Positions 44,401 to 54,332 of a DNA stretch of 64,000 nt are shown one piece after another. The translations under genes were made by a program, and so were the position numbers. Source of the DNA: an uncultured Gammaproteobacteria bacterium (GTDB lineage: Bacteria > Pseudomonadota > Gammaproteobacteria > Pseudomonadales > UBA5518); NCBI GenBank assembly GCA_903928015.1, contig CAIYPF010000048.1:31105-95104 (forward strand), given 5' to 3'. Within the stretch, counting starts at the first letter, position 1, and every line of letters starts with the position of its first letter. The notes under the pieces were generated by a model. It had not been told where the DNA came from, searched no databases, and worked only from the letters and a program-made list of their open reading frames with translations.

Positions 44401-45168
44401 TCAGTCTCCCACCAGCGCCGCGAAGCCGGCGGGGTCTCCACTCTGCATGTCGACCAGCACCACCCATTCGGCCCTGCGCGCGATCAGGGGCAGGTAGCGC
44501 AGTCGATCGCGCGGGACGCCGCTGTCGGCAATGGCGTCGTCCAGAATGGCTGCCGCTTCCGGCTGTGTGAGTAACAAGGCTTCCAACGGCCGCGCTTCAG
44601 CACGAAGCTGTTCGCGCGCCGATGCGTCCCATTCCCGCCAGTACCGTGGCCGCATGGCCAGATCGGCCCCCGCGAGCGCGGCGTTGATGGTCGCCATGCG
44701 TTCGGCGGCATCCTCTGGCACCTGAGTCCGCAGCAGCCTGGGTCCGCCAAGGGGGAGTCGGCGCAAGCCTTCGGGTGCCGCCGCGAGTTCCTCCCGTATG
44801 ACCTCTGCCGCGCTCACCACGCGGAACCGGTTGTGCTCGAGCGCGAGCGCAACGGGCCGCGCCTCGAACAACACGTGCAGGCCGTAGAGAAGGGCGCCTG
44901 ACTGCAGGAGCAGGATCACCGCCAGGTCCTTCCGCAGTACCGGCCAGCCCTTGCTGCGATCGAAGATGGCGAAGGTCGCGAGGGGCCCCAGAGCCACGTC
45001 CACGGTTACGAGTACGCGAAAAAGATCGATGCCACCTGCAACTCGCGCGTAGGGGTAGGGGTACCAGACCAGGAATACGAGCGCTAGCGCTAGCAGCGCA
45101 ACGGCGATGCTGCCCAGCGAATGAACGGTAGCGGCTGTCAGGCGTGAGCGGAGATCAAGGCGGGTCAT
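44401..45168 (-). CDS. TfpZ/type IV pilin accessory-like membrane protein
   Basis: A 255-aa membrane protein with three hydrophobic helices at the N-terminus. The YPYPYARVAGGIDLF stretch (about 35-49) and VDVALGPLATFAIFD (about 54-68) match TfpZ/FimB-type proteins that help assemble or modify type IV pilins, followed by a periplasmic helical domain. No pilin gene lies in the window, so this copy appears orphan. The start ATG at 45168 is supported by the family start. It lies head-to-head with the DUF3348 operon. Confidence 0.75.
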   Translation of the reverse strand: MTRLDLRSRLTAATVHSLGSIAVALLALALVFLVWYPYPYARVAGGIDLFRVLVTVDVALGPLATFAIFDRSKGWPVLRKDLAVILLLQSGALLYGLHVLFEARPVALALEHNRFRVVSAAEVIREELAAAPEGLRRLPLGGPRLLRTQVPEDAAERMATINAALAGADLAMRPRYWREWDASAREQLRAEARPLEALLLTQPEAAAILDDAIADSGVPRDRLRYLPLIARRAEWVVLVDMQSGDPAGFAALVGD

Positions 45169-45564
45169 GATGCGTGTGTCTGCTCCTGCTGAGGCATGTG
45201 TGTGTCCCCTGCGGCGCACCGGGGCTACGGCCGGAAATGTAGCAGCCGCAACAGCGACTGAAAAACCGGGGCGCATGGGTTCCTGCGCCGGCACGTTCGG
45301 ACGGGGTGCGGCACGTCCACGTCCCCGGTGCAGACTTGGCGGATCAGCCCGGCCATTGCATCGAATTCCGCCTCGCGTGCTGTGGATGGCCGGGCAACGC
45401 GTGCGGTGCGGTCCATGGTCCGGCAGTACCCGCCTTCCCGTGGTGGGAGATTCGTGCCCGCCAGAGCCCTATAATCCCCGCCGGCCGGAGAGAGGCATCC
45501 CCGCTCCGGCCCATTCCGCACTCAGGCATCGGACGCCCCCTACCCGGGGCGAAGGCAGGTTTTT
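45169..45564. other. 396-nt divergent intergenic region upstream of DUF3348
   Basis: This region lies between the TfpZ-like gene and the motor-like operon. It holds a perfect -10 TATAAT at 45470-45475, an 8-bp stem hairpin (45483-45490 with 45504-45511), and a short CGCCCC/GGGGCG stem followed after eight bases by seven Ts at 45560-45566. No gene was identified in it. It would be a structured leader of the operon or could hold a small RNA. Confidence 0.55.
45470..45475 (+). promoter_or_regulatory. Perfect -10 element upstream of the motor-like operon
   Basis: TATAAT occurs at 45470-45475, about 90 nt before the DUF3348 start. No convincing -35 TTGACA lies 17 nt upstream (GAGATT there), so activator help may be needed. 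The transcript would carry the hairpins noted in the leader. Confidence 0.4.
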
Positions 45565-46254
45565 TTGCTGAGGAACGCCGGCACCTCACGGCTGCAGAGA
45601 TTGCTCGACCACTGGAGCGGCGCCGAGGCAGAGGCGCCGCGTCAGGACGTGGCCGAGCGGCTGGGGCAATGGCTCGGCATGCACGAAGCGCTGCGCCTGC
45701 AGGCAGCGCAGCAGCTGGCGGTGTCCGGGGAGCACGCCCCGGCCGGGGTGGAGCGCGCGGGCGCTGATGCCGATGCGCTGGGCCTTGAATGCCGACGCCT
45801 GCGCGCGGCGCTGCAGGCGGGAATCGCGGCGGAACAGGCAGACCCTGCGCTCGGTCCGGAGGCGGGATTTCCGGCTTACCACCGACGCTATCTCGGCCAT
45901 CAGCGACGGATGCAGGCCTCCATCGACAGCCTGCGCGGCCGGGCCCGGCAAGCGCTGGCAGAGGCCTCGCCGGAACTCGCGCGCCTCGCCTTGCTCGATG
46001 GCAGCGTGCAGCAGCTTTTCGGGGCGCGGGAGCAGAAGCTCCTCGCGCAGGTCCCGTTGTTCCTCAAGGAGCGCTTTGAACGCCTCCACCGGCAAGAGCC
46101 TGACGAGACGGGGGCAGTGCCGCTGCCGCTCGCCTGGTTCGACACCTTCCGGCGCGATGTGCAGGAGGCCCTGCTCGCCGAACTCGAGACGCGCCTGCAG
46201 CCCGTGCTCGGCATGATCGACGCCCTCCACCAAGACGTGAAGCAGACCTCATGA
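45565..46254 (+). CDS. DUF3348 protein, first gene of motor-like operon
   Basis: A 229-aa soluble helical protein. The N-terminus SRLQRLLDHWSGAEAEAPRQ with AERLGQWLGMHEALRLQAA matches the DUF3348 family. The TTG start at 45565 lies at the end of a poly-T run with GCAGG upstream and fits the family start, but it is unusual. Its stop overlaps the next gene (ATGA). No characterised function is known to me. The protein is predicted cytosolic and conserved next to DUF802, OmpA and DUF2894 genes, so it is likely a partner of the membrane complex. Confidence 0.8.
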   Translation: MLRNAGTSRLQRLLDHWSGAEAEAPRQDVAERLGQWLGMHEALRLQAAQQLAVSGEHAPAGVERAGADADALGLECRRLRAALQAGIAAEQADPALGPEAGFPAYHRRYLGHQRRMQASIDSLRGRARQALAEASPELARLALLDGSVQQLFGAREQKLLAQVPLFLKERFERLHRQEPDETGAVPLPLAWFDTFRRDVQEALLAELETRLQPVLGMIDALHQDVKQTS

Positions 46255-48317
46255 GATCGTCCTCCCTCCGCACGCTCTCCGTGGCTCTGGTGTTTGCGCT
46301 CGGCGCCGTCGCGGTGTTCTGGGTCGGCGCGGGTTTCGCTCGGACCAGCCTGGTGGCCCTCTCGCTCACGGCCCTGATCGGCGTGGTGTATCTGTGCGGC
46401 GCGCTGGAGATCTTCCGGTTCCGGCGCGAAAGCGAGGGCCTGGCTGCGGCGCTCGGCGCGCTCGCGGATGCACCTCCGGTGCTGGATGCCTGGCTTGCCG
46501 GCGTGCCGGAGAGCCTGCGCGCAGCGGTGCGGCTGCGCATCGACGGCGAGCGCGTGGCGCTCCCGGGGCTGCTGCTCACGCCCTATCTCGCGGGTTTGCT
46601 GGTGATGCTCGGGATGCTGGGCACGTTCCTCGGCGTGGTGCTCACCTTCAAGGGTGCCGTCTTGGCGCTCGAAGGCTCCGCAGATCTGCAGGCCATCCGC
46701 CAGGCGCTCGCCGGGCCCATCAAGGGGCTCGCGTTTTCCTTCGGTACCTCGGTGGCGGGTGTGGCGAGCTCCGCGATGCTGGGGCTGATGTCGGCCATCA
46801 GCCGGCGCGAGCGTGCTTTCGTCATGCAGTTGTTCGAGCGGCAACTGGCGAGCGTCTTCCGGACGTTTTCGGTGGCTCACAGTCGCGAGCAGACCTTCGT
46901 CGCGCTCCAGTCCCAGGCGGATGCGCTCCCAGCCATCGCCGCGCAGATGCAGGAGATGCTCGCGCATATCGGGAATCGCCACCGGGACTCCGTGGCGCAA
47001 CTCGAAGGCGCACAGAAGCAGTTCCACGCCGAGGCGATGCTGGCGTACCGGGAGCTCGCGCAGTCCGTGCAACAGTCCCTCGCCTCCGGTTTCGCGGCCG
47101 CCGCGCGCGCGGCCGCCGACGCGACTCTGCCGGTGGTGGAGTCGGCCATGGCATCGCTGCGGGCAGAGGCCGCGCAGAGTCACGAGCGAGTGGCCGTGAG
47201 CGTGGAGTCCTCCCTTGCGGTTGCCTCGGAGCGTTTCGAGCAGCGCGGATCCGCACTGCTCGCGGCGATGGCCGAGGCCGACGTGGCTTCGCGCGCCGCG
47301 CAGCTCGATGCCGAGGCGCAGGCGCGCGCGACGTGGGTGCAGGCGCTCGATACTGCCGTGCGGGGTATCCAGTCCCGCTGGGAAGAACTCGCCGCCACTG
47401 GCATGGACGGGCAGCGCGCGCTCTGCGATGTGCTGCAGCAATCTGCGCGGGAGATCACCGAGCGAGGCGGCCAGCAGTCCGGGCGCGTGGACCAGTCGAT
47501 CGAGCGCTTGTTGGCCGAATCCCGCACGCATATGGATGCGCAGCGCGCTGCCGAGGAACGTTGGTTCGCGGGTCAGGGTGAGCGCATGGATCAGCTCGCG
47601 ACGCTGTGGCGTTCGGAACTCTCCGCATTGCGCACGGAAGAGGGCGCGCGTGCTTCTGCGTCGGCTGACCGCGTCGACGCCTTGCAGTCGGCTTTTGCCG
47701 CGCAACTCGCGGCACTGGCGGCCGCGCTGGAGGCCCCCATCGGGCGATTGCTGCACACGAGTGCGGAGGTGCCGCAGGCCGCGGCCGCCGTGATCGCCGA
47801 GTTGCGCGAGGACATGAGCCAGCGCGCCGAGCGCGACACGCTTGCCCTGCAGGAGCGCACGGCCCTGCTCGAAGGCACGGGTGAGTTCCTGGAGAGCGCG
47901 CGCCACGCCACGGCCGAGCAGCGTGATGCCATCGCCTCGCTGGTGGCCTCTGCGGGCACGGTTCTGGAACAGGTGGGGCGGCAATTTGCCGATGTGCTCG
48001 ATGCGCAGACAGCCCGTGCCGAGGGCTCTGCCGCACAGGTCTCCGGCAGTGCCATCGAACTGTCCGCGCTCGCCGATGCCTTCGGTCACGGCGTGGAACT
48101 CTTCAGCAGCAGCAACGAGCGGCTGGTCGAGAGCCTGCAGCGCATCGAGACGGCCATCGGCGCCTCCCTTTCACGCAGTGACGAGCAGCTCGCTTACTAC
48201 GTCGCGCAGGCCCGCGAGGTCATCGATCTGAGCATCGGTGCGCAGAAGGGCATCCTTGAAGATTTGCGCCTGCTTCACGCACGGCAGTCCGGCGCCGGCG
48301 GAGCGCCTCCCGAATGA
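46251..48317 (+). CDS. DUF802 protein with MotA/ZorA-like membrane core and long tail
   Basis: A 688-aa membrane protein. Two N-terminal helices span about 9-27 and 32-52. A MotA/TolQ/ExbB-like pair follows: GMLGTFLGVVLTFKG at 121-135 and a matching helix at about 160-180 with GTSVAGVASSAMLG and conserved Thr166. After residue 185 a very long Ala/Glu/Arg-rich segment of about 500 residues looks alpha-helical with coiled-coil-like heptads (many A-x-x-L and E/R repeats). This layout (MotA-like stator core plus a long tail) recalls ZorA of Zorya defence. The overlaps on both sides indicate fixed stoichiometric expression with DUF3348 and OmpA partners. Confidence 0.82.
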   Translation: MRSSSLRTLSVALVFALGAVAVFWVGAGFARTSLVALSLTALIGVVYLCGALEIFRFRRESEGLAAALGALADAPPVLDAWLAGVPESLRAAVRLRIDGERVALPGLLLTPYLAGLLVMLGMLGTFLGVVLTFKGAVLALEGSADLQAIRQALAGPIKGLAFSFGTSVAGVASSAMLGLMSAISRRERAFVMQLFERQLASVFRTFSVAHSREQTFVALQSQADALPAIAAQMQEMLAHIGNRHRDSVAQLEGAQKQFHAEAMLAYRELAQSVQQSLASGFAAAARAAADATLPVVESAMASLRAEAAQSHERVAVSVESSLAVASERFEQRGSALLAAMAEADVASRAAQLDAEAQARATWVQALDTAVRGIQSRWEELAATGMDGQRALCDVLQQSAREITERGGQQSGRVDQSIERLLAESRTHMDAQRAAEERWFAGQGERMDQLATLWRSELSALRTEEGARASASADRVDALQSAFAAQLAALAAALEAPIGRLLHTSAEVPQAAAAVIAELREDMSQRAERDTLALQERTALLEGTGEFLESARHATAEQRDAIASLVASAGTVLEQVGRQFADVLDAQTARAEGSAAQVSGSAIELSALADAFGHGVELFSSSNERLVESLQRIETAIGASLSRSDEQLAYYVAQAREVIDLSIGAQKGILEDLRLLHARQSGAGGAPPE

Positions 48318-48961
48318 TGGATGCCGAAGACGACACCATCGCCCAGACGGCGCCCGTGTGGGCCGTATTCGGAGACCTGATGTCGGGTCTGCTGGGCGCG
48401 ATCGTGCTGATCCTCATGGGCGTGCTGGTGGCGCAGATGGATCTCGCGGCCACGCTCGAGGCCGAAACCGGCAAGCGGCAGCAGGAGGAGCAGCGCCGCA
48501 TGGCGCTCGAGCAGGCGCTTGCAGGCCCGCTGCAGTCCGGACGCGTCACGCTGGACAACGGCCGCATCGGCATCAGCGGCAATGTGCTGTTCGCCGTCAA
48601 CTCCGACGAACTCCGGCCCGATGGTCGCGAATTGCTGAAGACTCTGGTGCCGGCGCTGCAGGTGTATCTGGGCTCGCGTGACGAGTTGCTGATGGTGAGC
48701 GGTTTCACCGACGACCAGCCGGTGCTGGCGGACAACCGCCGCTTCGACGACAACCTCGAACTCTCTGCGCAGCGCGCCCTCACCGTGACGCGCGCGCTGA
48801 TCGAGGCGGGCATGCCCTCGTCCCGCGTGTTCAGCGCGGCCTTCGGCGCCGAGCAGCCCGTAGCCTCCAACGCGGACGATGCGGGCAGGGCCCGCAACCG
48901 GCGGGTCGAGATGGCGCCCGTGCCGAGGGCTGCCGAGGCGGCGGCTGTACCGCATGACTGA
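48314..48961 (+). CDS. OmpA-family MotB/ZorB-like protein
   Basis: A 215-aa protein with a single N-terminal membrane helix and a C-terminal OmpA/MotB peptidoglycan-binding domain. The helix begins VWAVFGDLMSGLLGAIV, placing Asp21 exactly where MotB and ZorB carry their proton-binding Asp. The OmpA domain has LELSAQRALTVTRALIEAG and ends NRRVEM (about 135-200), with the conserved FAVNSDEL start near 95. The start (ATG 48314 or 48317) overlaps the DUF802 stop as ATGATGA. It would anchor the DUF802 core to the cell wall and complete an ion channel. Confidence 0.85.
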   Translation: MMDAEDDTIAQTAPVWAVFGDLMSGLLGAIVLILMGVLVAQMDLAATLEAETGKRQQEEQRRMALEQALAGPLQSGRVTLDNGRIGISGNVLFAVNSDELRPDGRELLKTLVPALQVYLGSRDELLMVSGFTDDQPVLADNRRFDDNLELSAQRALTVTRALIEAGMPSSRVFSAAFGAEQPVASNADDAGRARNRRVEMAPVPRAAEAAAVPHD

Positions 48962-49637
48962 ACACCCGGCCGATCCTGCGGAAATCGAGGATGCATCCGC
49001 GCCTGCGTCCTGGGAGCTGTCTCTGGACGCGCTGCGTCTCGCCGGAGCGGCGCGGTTGGACCCGGTGCGCTTCCGCTACATCGAATTGCTCGCGCGACGC
49101 GTGGTGGATGCGAGTCCGGACGTGCGCACACTGTTGCTGTCTACGCTGGAGCGCTCACTCGCCGAGTGCGGTGAGCGCGTGGCTGCGCGTGCGGCCGACG
49201 AGCCGCCGGCACCACCAGAGCCACCCATGACTTCAACTGGTGCGGCCGAGCCCCCCGGCAACGCGCCTCTCGCCGATCTCAACCGCTATATCGCCGCGGT
49301 CACCGAGCCGCCCGCAGACCCCGCCGACTACGATCTCGCGCCCTCGGGCTGGCAGCCTTTCGAAGGGCTGAAGAACGCGGGGCGCTTTCGCGAGAGTTGG
49401 CAGAAGATGCGGGCCGAAGATGCCTTGGGGCTTGCGGTCGAGCGCGCACCCGAAGCCGCGGGCCCGCTCAATTCCCATCGGCTGGTGCTGCGCACCCTGA
49501 CCCTGATGCACGGGTTATCGCCCGCGTACATGCGGCATTTCATCGAACAGGCAGAAACGCTGCTGTGGCTGGACAGGGCCTCGGCACGGTTCAGGCAACC
49601 TGCTCCCAAACCGAAGCAGGGCCGCGGCAAAGGCTGA
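48954..49637 (+). CDS. DUF2894 protein, last gene of motor-like operon
   Basis: A 227-aa soluble protein. The N-terminal part is DALRLAGAARLDPVRFRYIE with LLARRV, a Pro-rich linker spans about 85-105, and the C-terminus is LRTLTLMHGLSPAYMRHFIE with QAETLLWLD, matching the DUF2894 family. It ends with a basic tail (KPKQGRGKG). It overlaps the OmpA gene by 8 nt. No enzymatic motifs are visible. Its consistent pairing with the MotA/MotB-like genes suggests an adaptor or effector role. It ends 3 nt before the convergent FAD gene. Confidence 0.78.
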   Translation: MTEHPADPAEIEDASAPASWELSLDALRLAGAARLDPVRFRYIELLARRVVDASPDVRTLLLSTLERSLAECGERVAARAADEPPAPPEPPMTSTGAAEPPGNAPLADLNRYIAAVTEPPADPADYDLAPSGWQPFEGLKNAGRFRESWQKMRAEDALGLAVERAPEAAGPLNSHRLVLRTLTLMHGLSPAYMRHFIEQAETLLWLDRASARFRQPAPKPKQGRGKG

Positions 49638-49640
49638 GCA

Positions 49641-50636
49641 TCAGGCGAGGAGGCGTTTGGCGAGGCGCAGACCCGAGAGCCACGCATCCTCCACGCGGGA
49701 GGCGCTGCACCAGTCGCCGGCGGCCGCGAGACCTGCGCTCAGGTCCACCCACGGTTCTTCTGCGGCGGTGTCCGCGTCCACCAGCGCATAGCGCCAGCGG
49801 TGCAGGGAGAGGTGCGTGGCCGCGTCCATCCCAAGGCCGGTCAGAGCGGCCACTGCTGCCAGCATGTCCTGCTGCACATCGGCCGGCGGACGCTCCAGAT
49901 TTGCATCCGACCAGTCCGCGCTCGCGTGCGCGACCAGCGCGGCGGGCATGTTGCGCCCGGGGCGTGTGGACTGCGCTGCTATCCATTCGACGGGGTTGTC
50001 CCGCGCCTTGCCGGCGATCCACGTGGGCTGCCATGGCGTGTCGAAGCCTGCCATGAGTGCCACGCAGGCCCGGTAACGAACGGCGCGCAGCGCCTCATCA
50101 GCGGGGAGGTGTTGATCCAGCAGGCGCACGGCTTGTGGCGCGGGTGCGGTGCAGACCACCGCGTCGAACATGCCCAGGTCTTTGCCGGATGTGTCGTTCA
50201 ACTGCCAGCCGTCTGGCGCTTTCTGTGCCAGCGGAGCCACTTCGACGCCGGTGTGGATCTCCAGGCCTTCGCCGATGTGTTTGCAGAGGGCGTTCATGCC
50301 CGGGCAGGCCACGTAGTGCGGTTCGAACCAGAGGCGTTTGCGCGGGCGCTCGCCCGCTTCCAGATACACCACCGGTCCTTCCCATTCCCGAACGATACCC
50401 GCAGCCTGCAGCGGCGCGAGGAACTCCCGGAAAGCGTGGTTGCGAGCGGTGAAGAATTGAGTGCCGTGATCGAACTGCCACGGCTCGTTGCGGCGGGTGG
50501 TCATCCGGCCGCCGATGCCCCGGGACTTCTCGAAGACGCTGACCCGCGCGAAGGGGGCCAGTTCTGCCGAAAGCGAGAGGCCGGCGATGCCGGCCCCGAT
50601 GACTGCGATGCGTGGAGTTACTCGTCCGCCGAACAC
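49641..50636 (-). CDS. FAD-dependent amine oxidase/renalase-like oxidoreductase
   Basis: A 331-aa flavoprotein with a Rossmann FAD-binding motif IAVIGAGIAGLSLSAEL (about 10-26) and the FAD ribose region VSVFEKSRGIGGRMTTRR (about 33-50). The FDHGTQFF stretch near 55 and a C-terminal ASRVEDAWLSGLRLA motif near 310 fit renalase-like NAD(P)/FAD proteins, which may oxidise isomers of NADH. The GTG start at 50636 overlaps the tail of the upstream 42-aa gene by 19 nt. No substrate is known. Confidence 0.83.
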   Translation of the reverse strand: MFGGRVTPRIAVIGAGIAGLSLSAELAPFARVSVFEKSRGIGGRMTTRRNEPWQFDHGTQFFTARNHAFREFLAPLQAAGIVREWEGPVVYLEAGERPRKRLWFEPHYVACPGMNALCKHIGEGLEIHTGVEVAPLAQKAPDGWQLNDTSGKDLGMFDAVVCTAPAPQAVRLLDQHLPADEALRAVRYRACVALMAGFDTPWQPTWIAGKARDNPVEWIAAQSTRPGRNMPAALVAHASADWSDANLERPPADVQQDMLAAVAALTGLGMDAATHLSLHRWRYALVDADTAAEEPWVDLSAGLAAAGDWCSASRVEDAWLSGLRLAKRLLA

Positions 50637-50746
50637 TGTGCTGCCAATTGTTGCCTGTCGCGTGAGCGATCATAGGCCATGATGCCGAGCGCGATGCCAG
50701 CACCGGCAACCAGCATGCCGAAGAGAAGGGCGAAGAGAGTGGTCAT
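50618..50746 (-). CDS. Small membrane protein (42 aa)
   Basis: A 42-codon reading frame with ATG 50746, preceded by GGAG 7 nt upstream, and a stop at 50618. The peptide MTTLFALLFGMLVAGAGIAL leads into a short charged tail (YDRSRDRQQ). It forms one hydrophobic helix followed by a cytosolic tail. It overlaps the FAD gene start and follows the 39-aa small gene by 2 nt (TGAACATG). It is too short for a default gene caller but has all signs of a real gene. The function is unknown. Confidence 0.55.
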   Translation of the reverse strand: MTTLFALLFGMLVAGAGIALGIMAYDRSRDRQQLAAQCSADE

Positions 50747-50748
50747 GT

Positions 50749-50868
50749 TCAGGCTCCGGGGGTGGTTGCCGCGCCTGCGGCGGGGTTTTTGGGGTTGCTG
50801 CGGCCGCGATAGATAGGGCGGTCAACGGCTGCGAGGAGGGCGAAGATAGCGACGAAGATGAAACCCAT
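50749..50868 (-). CDS. Small membrane protein (39 aa)
   Basis: A 39-codon frame starting at ATG 50868 with a strong AGGAGC ribosome site 7 nt upstream. The peptide begins MGFIFVAIFALLAAVDRP, a short membrane helix, then a Pro/Ala-rich tail with YRGRSNPKNP. It is the first gene of a small membrane protein pair and lies just downstream of the palindrome at 50913-50931. The function is unknown; the good ribosome site and operon position argue that it is real. Confidence 0.55.
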   Translation of the reverse strand: MGFIFVAIFALLAAVDRPIYRGRSNPKNPAAGAATTPGA

Positions 50869-50912
50869 GTGTACAGCTCCTGATGAAGTGGCGGCGGTAG
50901 TGCCGCTCTTGT

Positions 50913-50931
50913 GTGTTACTCGAAGTAACAC
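50913..50931. promoter_or_regulatory. Perfect palindromic operator upstream of small genes and katG
   Basis: The sequence GTGTTACTCGAAGTAACAC (50913-50931) is a perfect inverted repeat of 8-nt arms with a CGA spacer. A second GTGTTAC half-site lies at 50955-50961, and an inverted relative (GTGACACT) at 51000-51007. Such symmetry suggests a dimeric regulator site, most likely TetR or similar, acting on the leftward small-protein operon and possibly on rightward katG. Confidence 0.6.
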
Positions 50932-50981
50932 GTTGGGCGCAGGTTAGACGCAGAGTGTTACGGTGTCACGCATCTTCGTGA

Positions 50982-53378
<2,397 letters not shown>

Positions 53379-53384
53379 TCCTGT

Positions 53385-53421
53385 TCCGCCCGGTCGGTAT
53401 GTCGAGACGGGCGGATTTTTT
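53385..53421 (+). terminator. Rho-independent terminator after katG
   Basis: An 8-bp stem (TCCGCCCG 53385-53392 with CGGGCGGA 53408-53415) is followed by six Ts at 53416-53421, seven nt after the katG stop. Confidence 0.85.
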
Positions 53422-53424
53422 CAG

Positions 53425-53456
53425 GGGTGTCTGCCGCAAGGCAGGCGCCCTTTTTT
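53425..53456 (+). terminator. Second tandem terminator after katG
   Basis: An 11-bp stem with two GU pairs (53425-53435 with 53440-53450) encloses a GCAA tetraloop and is followed by TTTTTT at 53451-53456. It directly follows the first terminator. Confidence 0.8.
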
Positions 53457-53468
53457 ATGCCTGCCTTC

Positions 53469-54332
53469 TCAGGCTTTCCCTCGCAGGACAGAAGCGATCG
53501 CCTCTGCGCAACTCGCCCTGATCCGTGCGCCCACTTCCTCGAAACAGGCTCTGGGTGTTGCATCGCCCTCGTGCAGATAAAGCCCGCGGTTGATTTCGAC
53601 CATCACAGCAGAGACGCGCGTGTCCCGACGATACCTGCTCGCCGGCACCAGAGCGCCTTCGAAAGGCTGATTCAATGCCACGCTCCAGCCCTGGCGGCTG
53701 AACGCGGAGACGAAGGCGCGGGCCGTGGCCTCGCTCGTGTGGAAATCATCCGTTCCGATGCAGATGTCCGGTCGGATGCTTGCAGGATCGCGCTGCTCGT
53801 AGGGCAGGGGCTCTGCGGGAAAGCTGTGGCAGTCGAGCACCAGGCAGCGGTCATGGCGCCCCAGCGCTGAACACACCGCCTCTTCCAGCGCCACATGGTG
53901 CGGGTGATACCACTCGCGCATGAGCGACGAGCGCTCTTCCTCCGTGAGCTGCCGACGCAAGGGCGCAAGGGAAGAGGTCTTCCGGTAAATGGCGCCCATC
54001 CCCCGCGCCGCCATCGGCTCCCGCGCGTCGTCGGCGAATCTCTCTACGTCCACGACCAGCCGGCTGACGCGGGCCCGCACCACCGTGCCTGCGCGAGCGT
54101 CCGCACAGAAGAGCGCATGGGTGAAGTGGTCCGTCATGCGACAGAGCTCCTGCTGCAGCTCCTCGTCCGTGAGCAGGAACTGCGCGCGCAGCTCAGCGGG
54201 TATGAGCGTTGAATCGTGCGGCAGGTGGAATATCACCCACGGCGGCACATCCTTCTCCGGTTCCGCCAACGGACGTTGCGCGGAGATCTCCGCGTTGTGT
54301 CCGCTGAGCGAGTCTGCTTCCTGCGTGCTCAT
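53469..54332 (-). CDS. N-formylglutamate amidohydrolase-family protein
   Basis: A 287-aa FGase-family (PF05013-type) amidohydrolase. Conserved stretches include FHLPHDSTLIP near 37, VVDVERFADD near 95, MGAIYRKTS near 112 and DCHSFPAEPLP near 172, giving the zinc-type His/Asp/Glu residues. FGase releases formate from N-formylglutamate in histidine breakdown, but no hut genes are near, so another N-acyl amino acid is possible. The start ATG overlaps the stop of the thiolase gene (4 nt). Confidence 0.8.
   Translation of the reverse strand: MSTQEADSLSGHNAEISAQRPLAEPEKDVPPWVIFHLPHDSTLIPAELRAQFLLTDEELQQELCRMTDHFTHALFCADARAGTVVRARVSRLVVDVERFADDAREPMAARGMGAIYRKTSSLAPLRRQLTEEERSSLMREWYHPHHVALEEAVCSALGRHDRCLVLDCHSFPAEPLPYEQRDPASIRPDICIGTDDFHTSEATARAFVSAFSRQGWSVALNQPFEGALVPASRYRRDTRVSAVMVEINRGLYLHEGDATPRACFEEVGARIRASCAEAIASVLRGKA

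Noticed and set aside
45900..48089. Long open frame on the minus strand opposite the DUF802 gene
   Set aside because: It is rich in Arg/Gly/His and has no family match or ribosome site. It is a shadow of the plus-strand gene in GC-rich DNA.
46251..49637. Complete Zorya defence system
   Set aside because: The MotA/MotB-like pair resembles ZorAB, but no ZorC/ZorD (EH-signature protein or helicase) gene is present. It is described as motor-like only.
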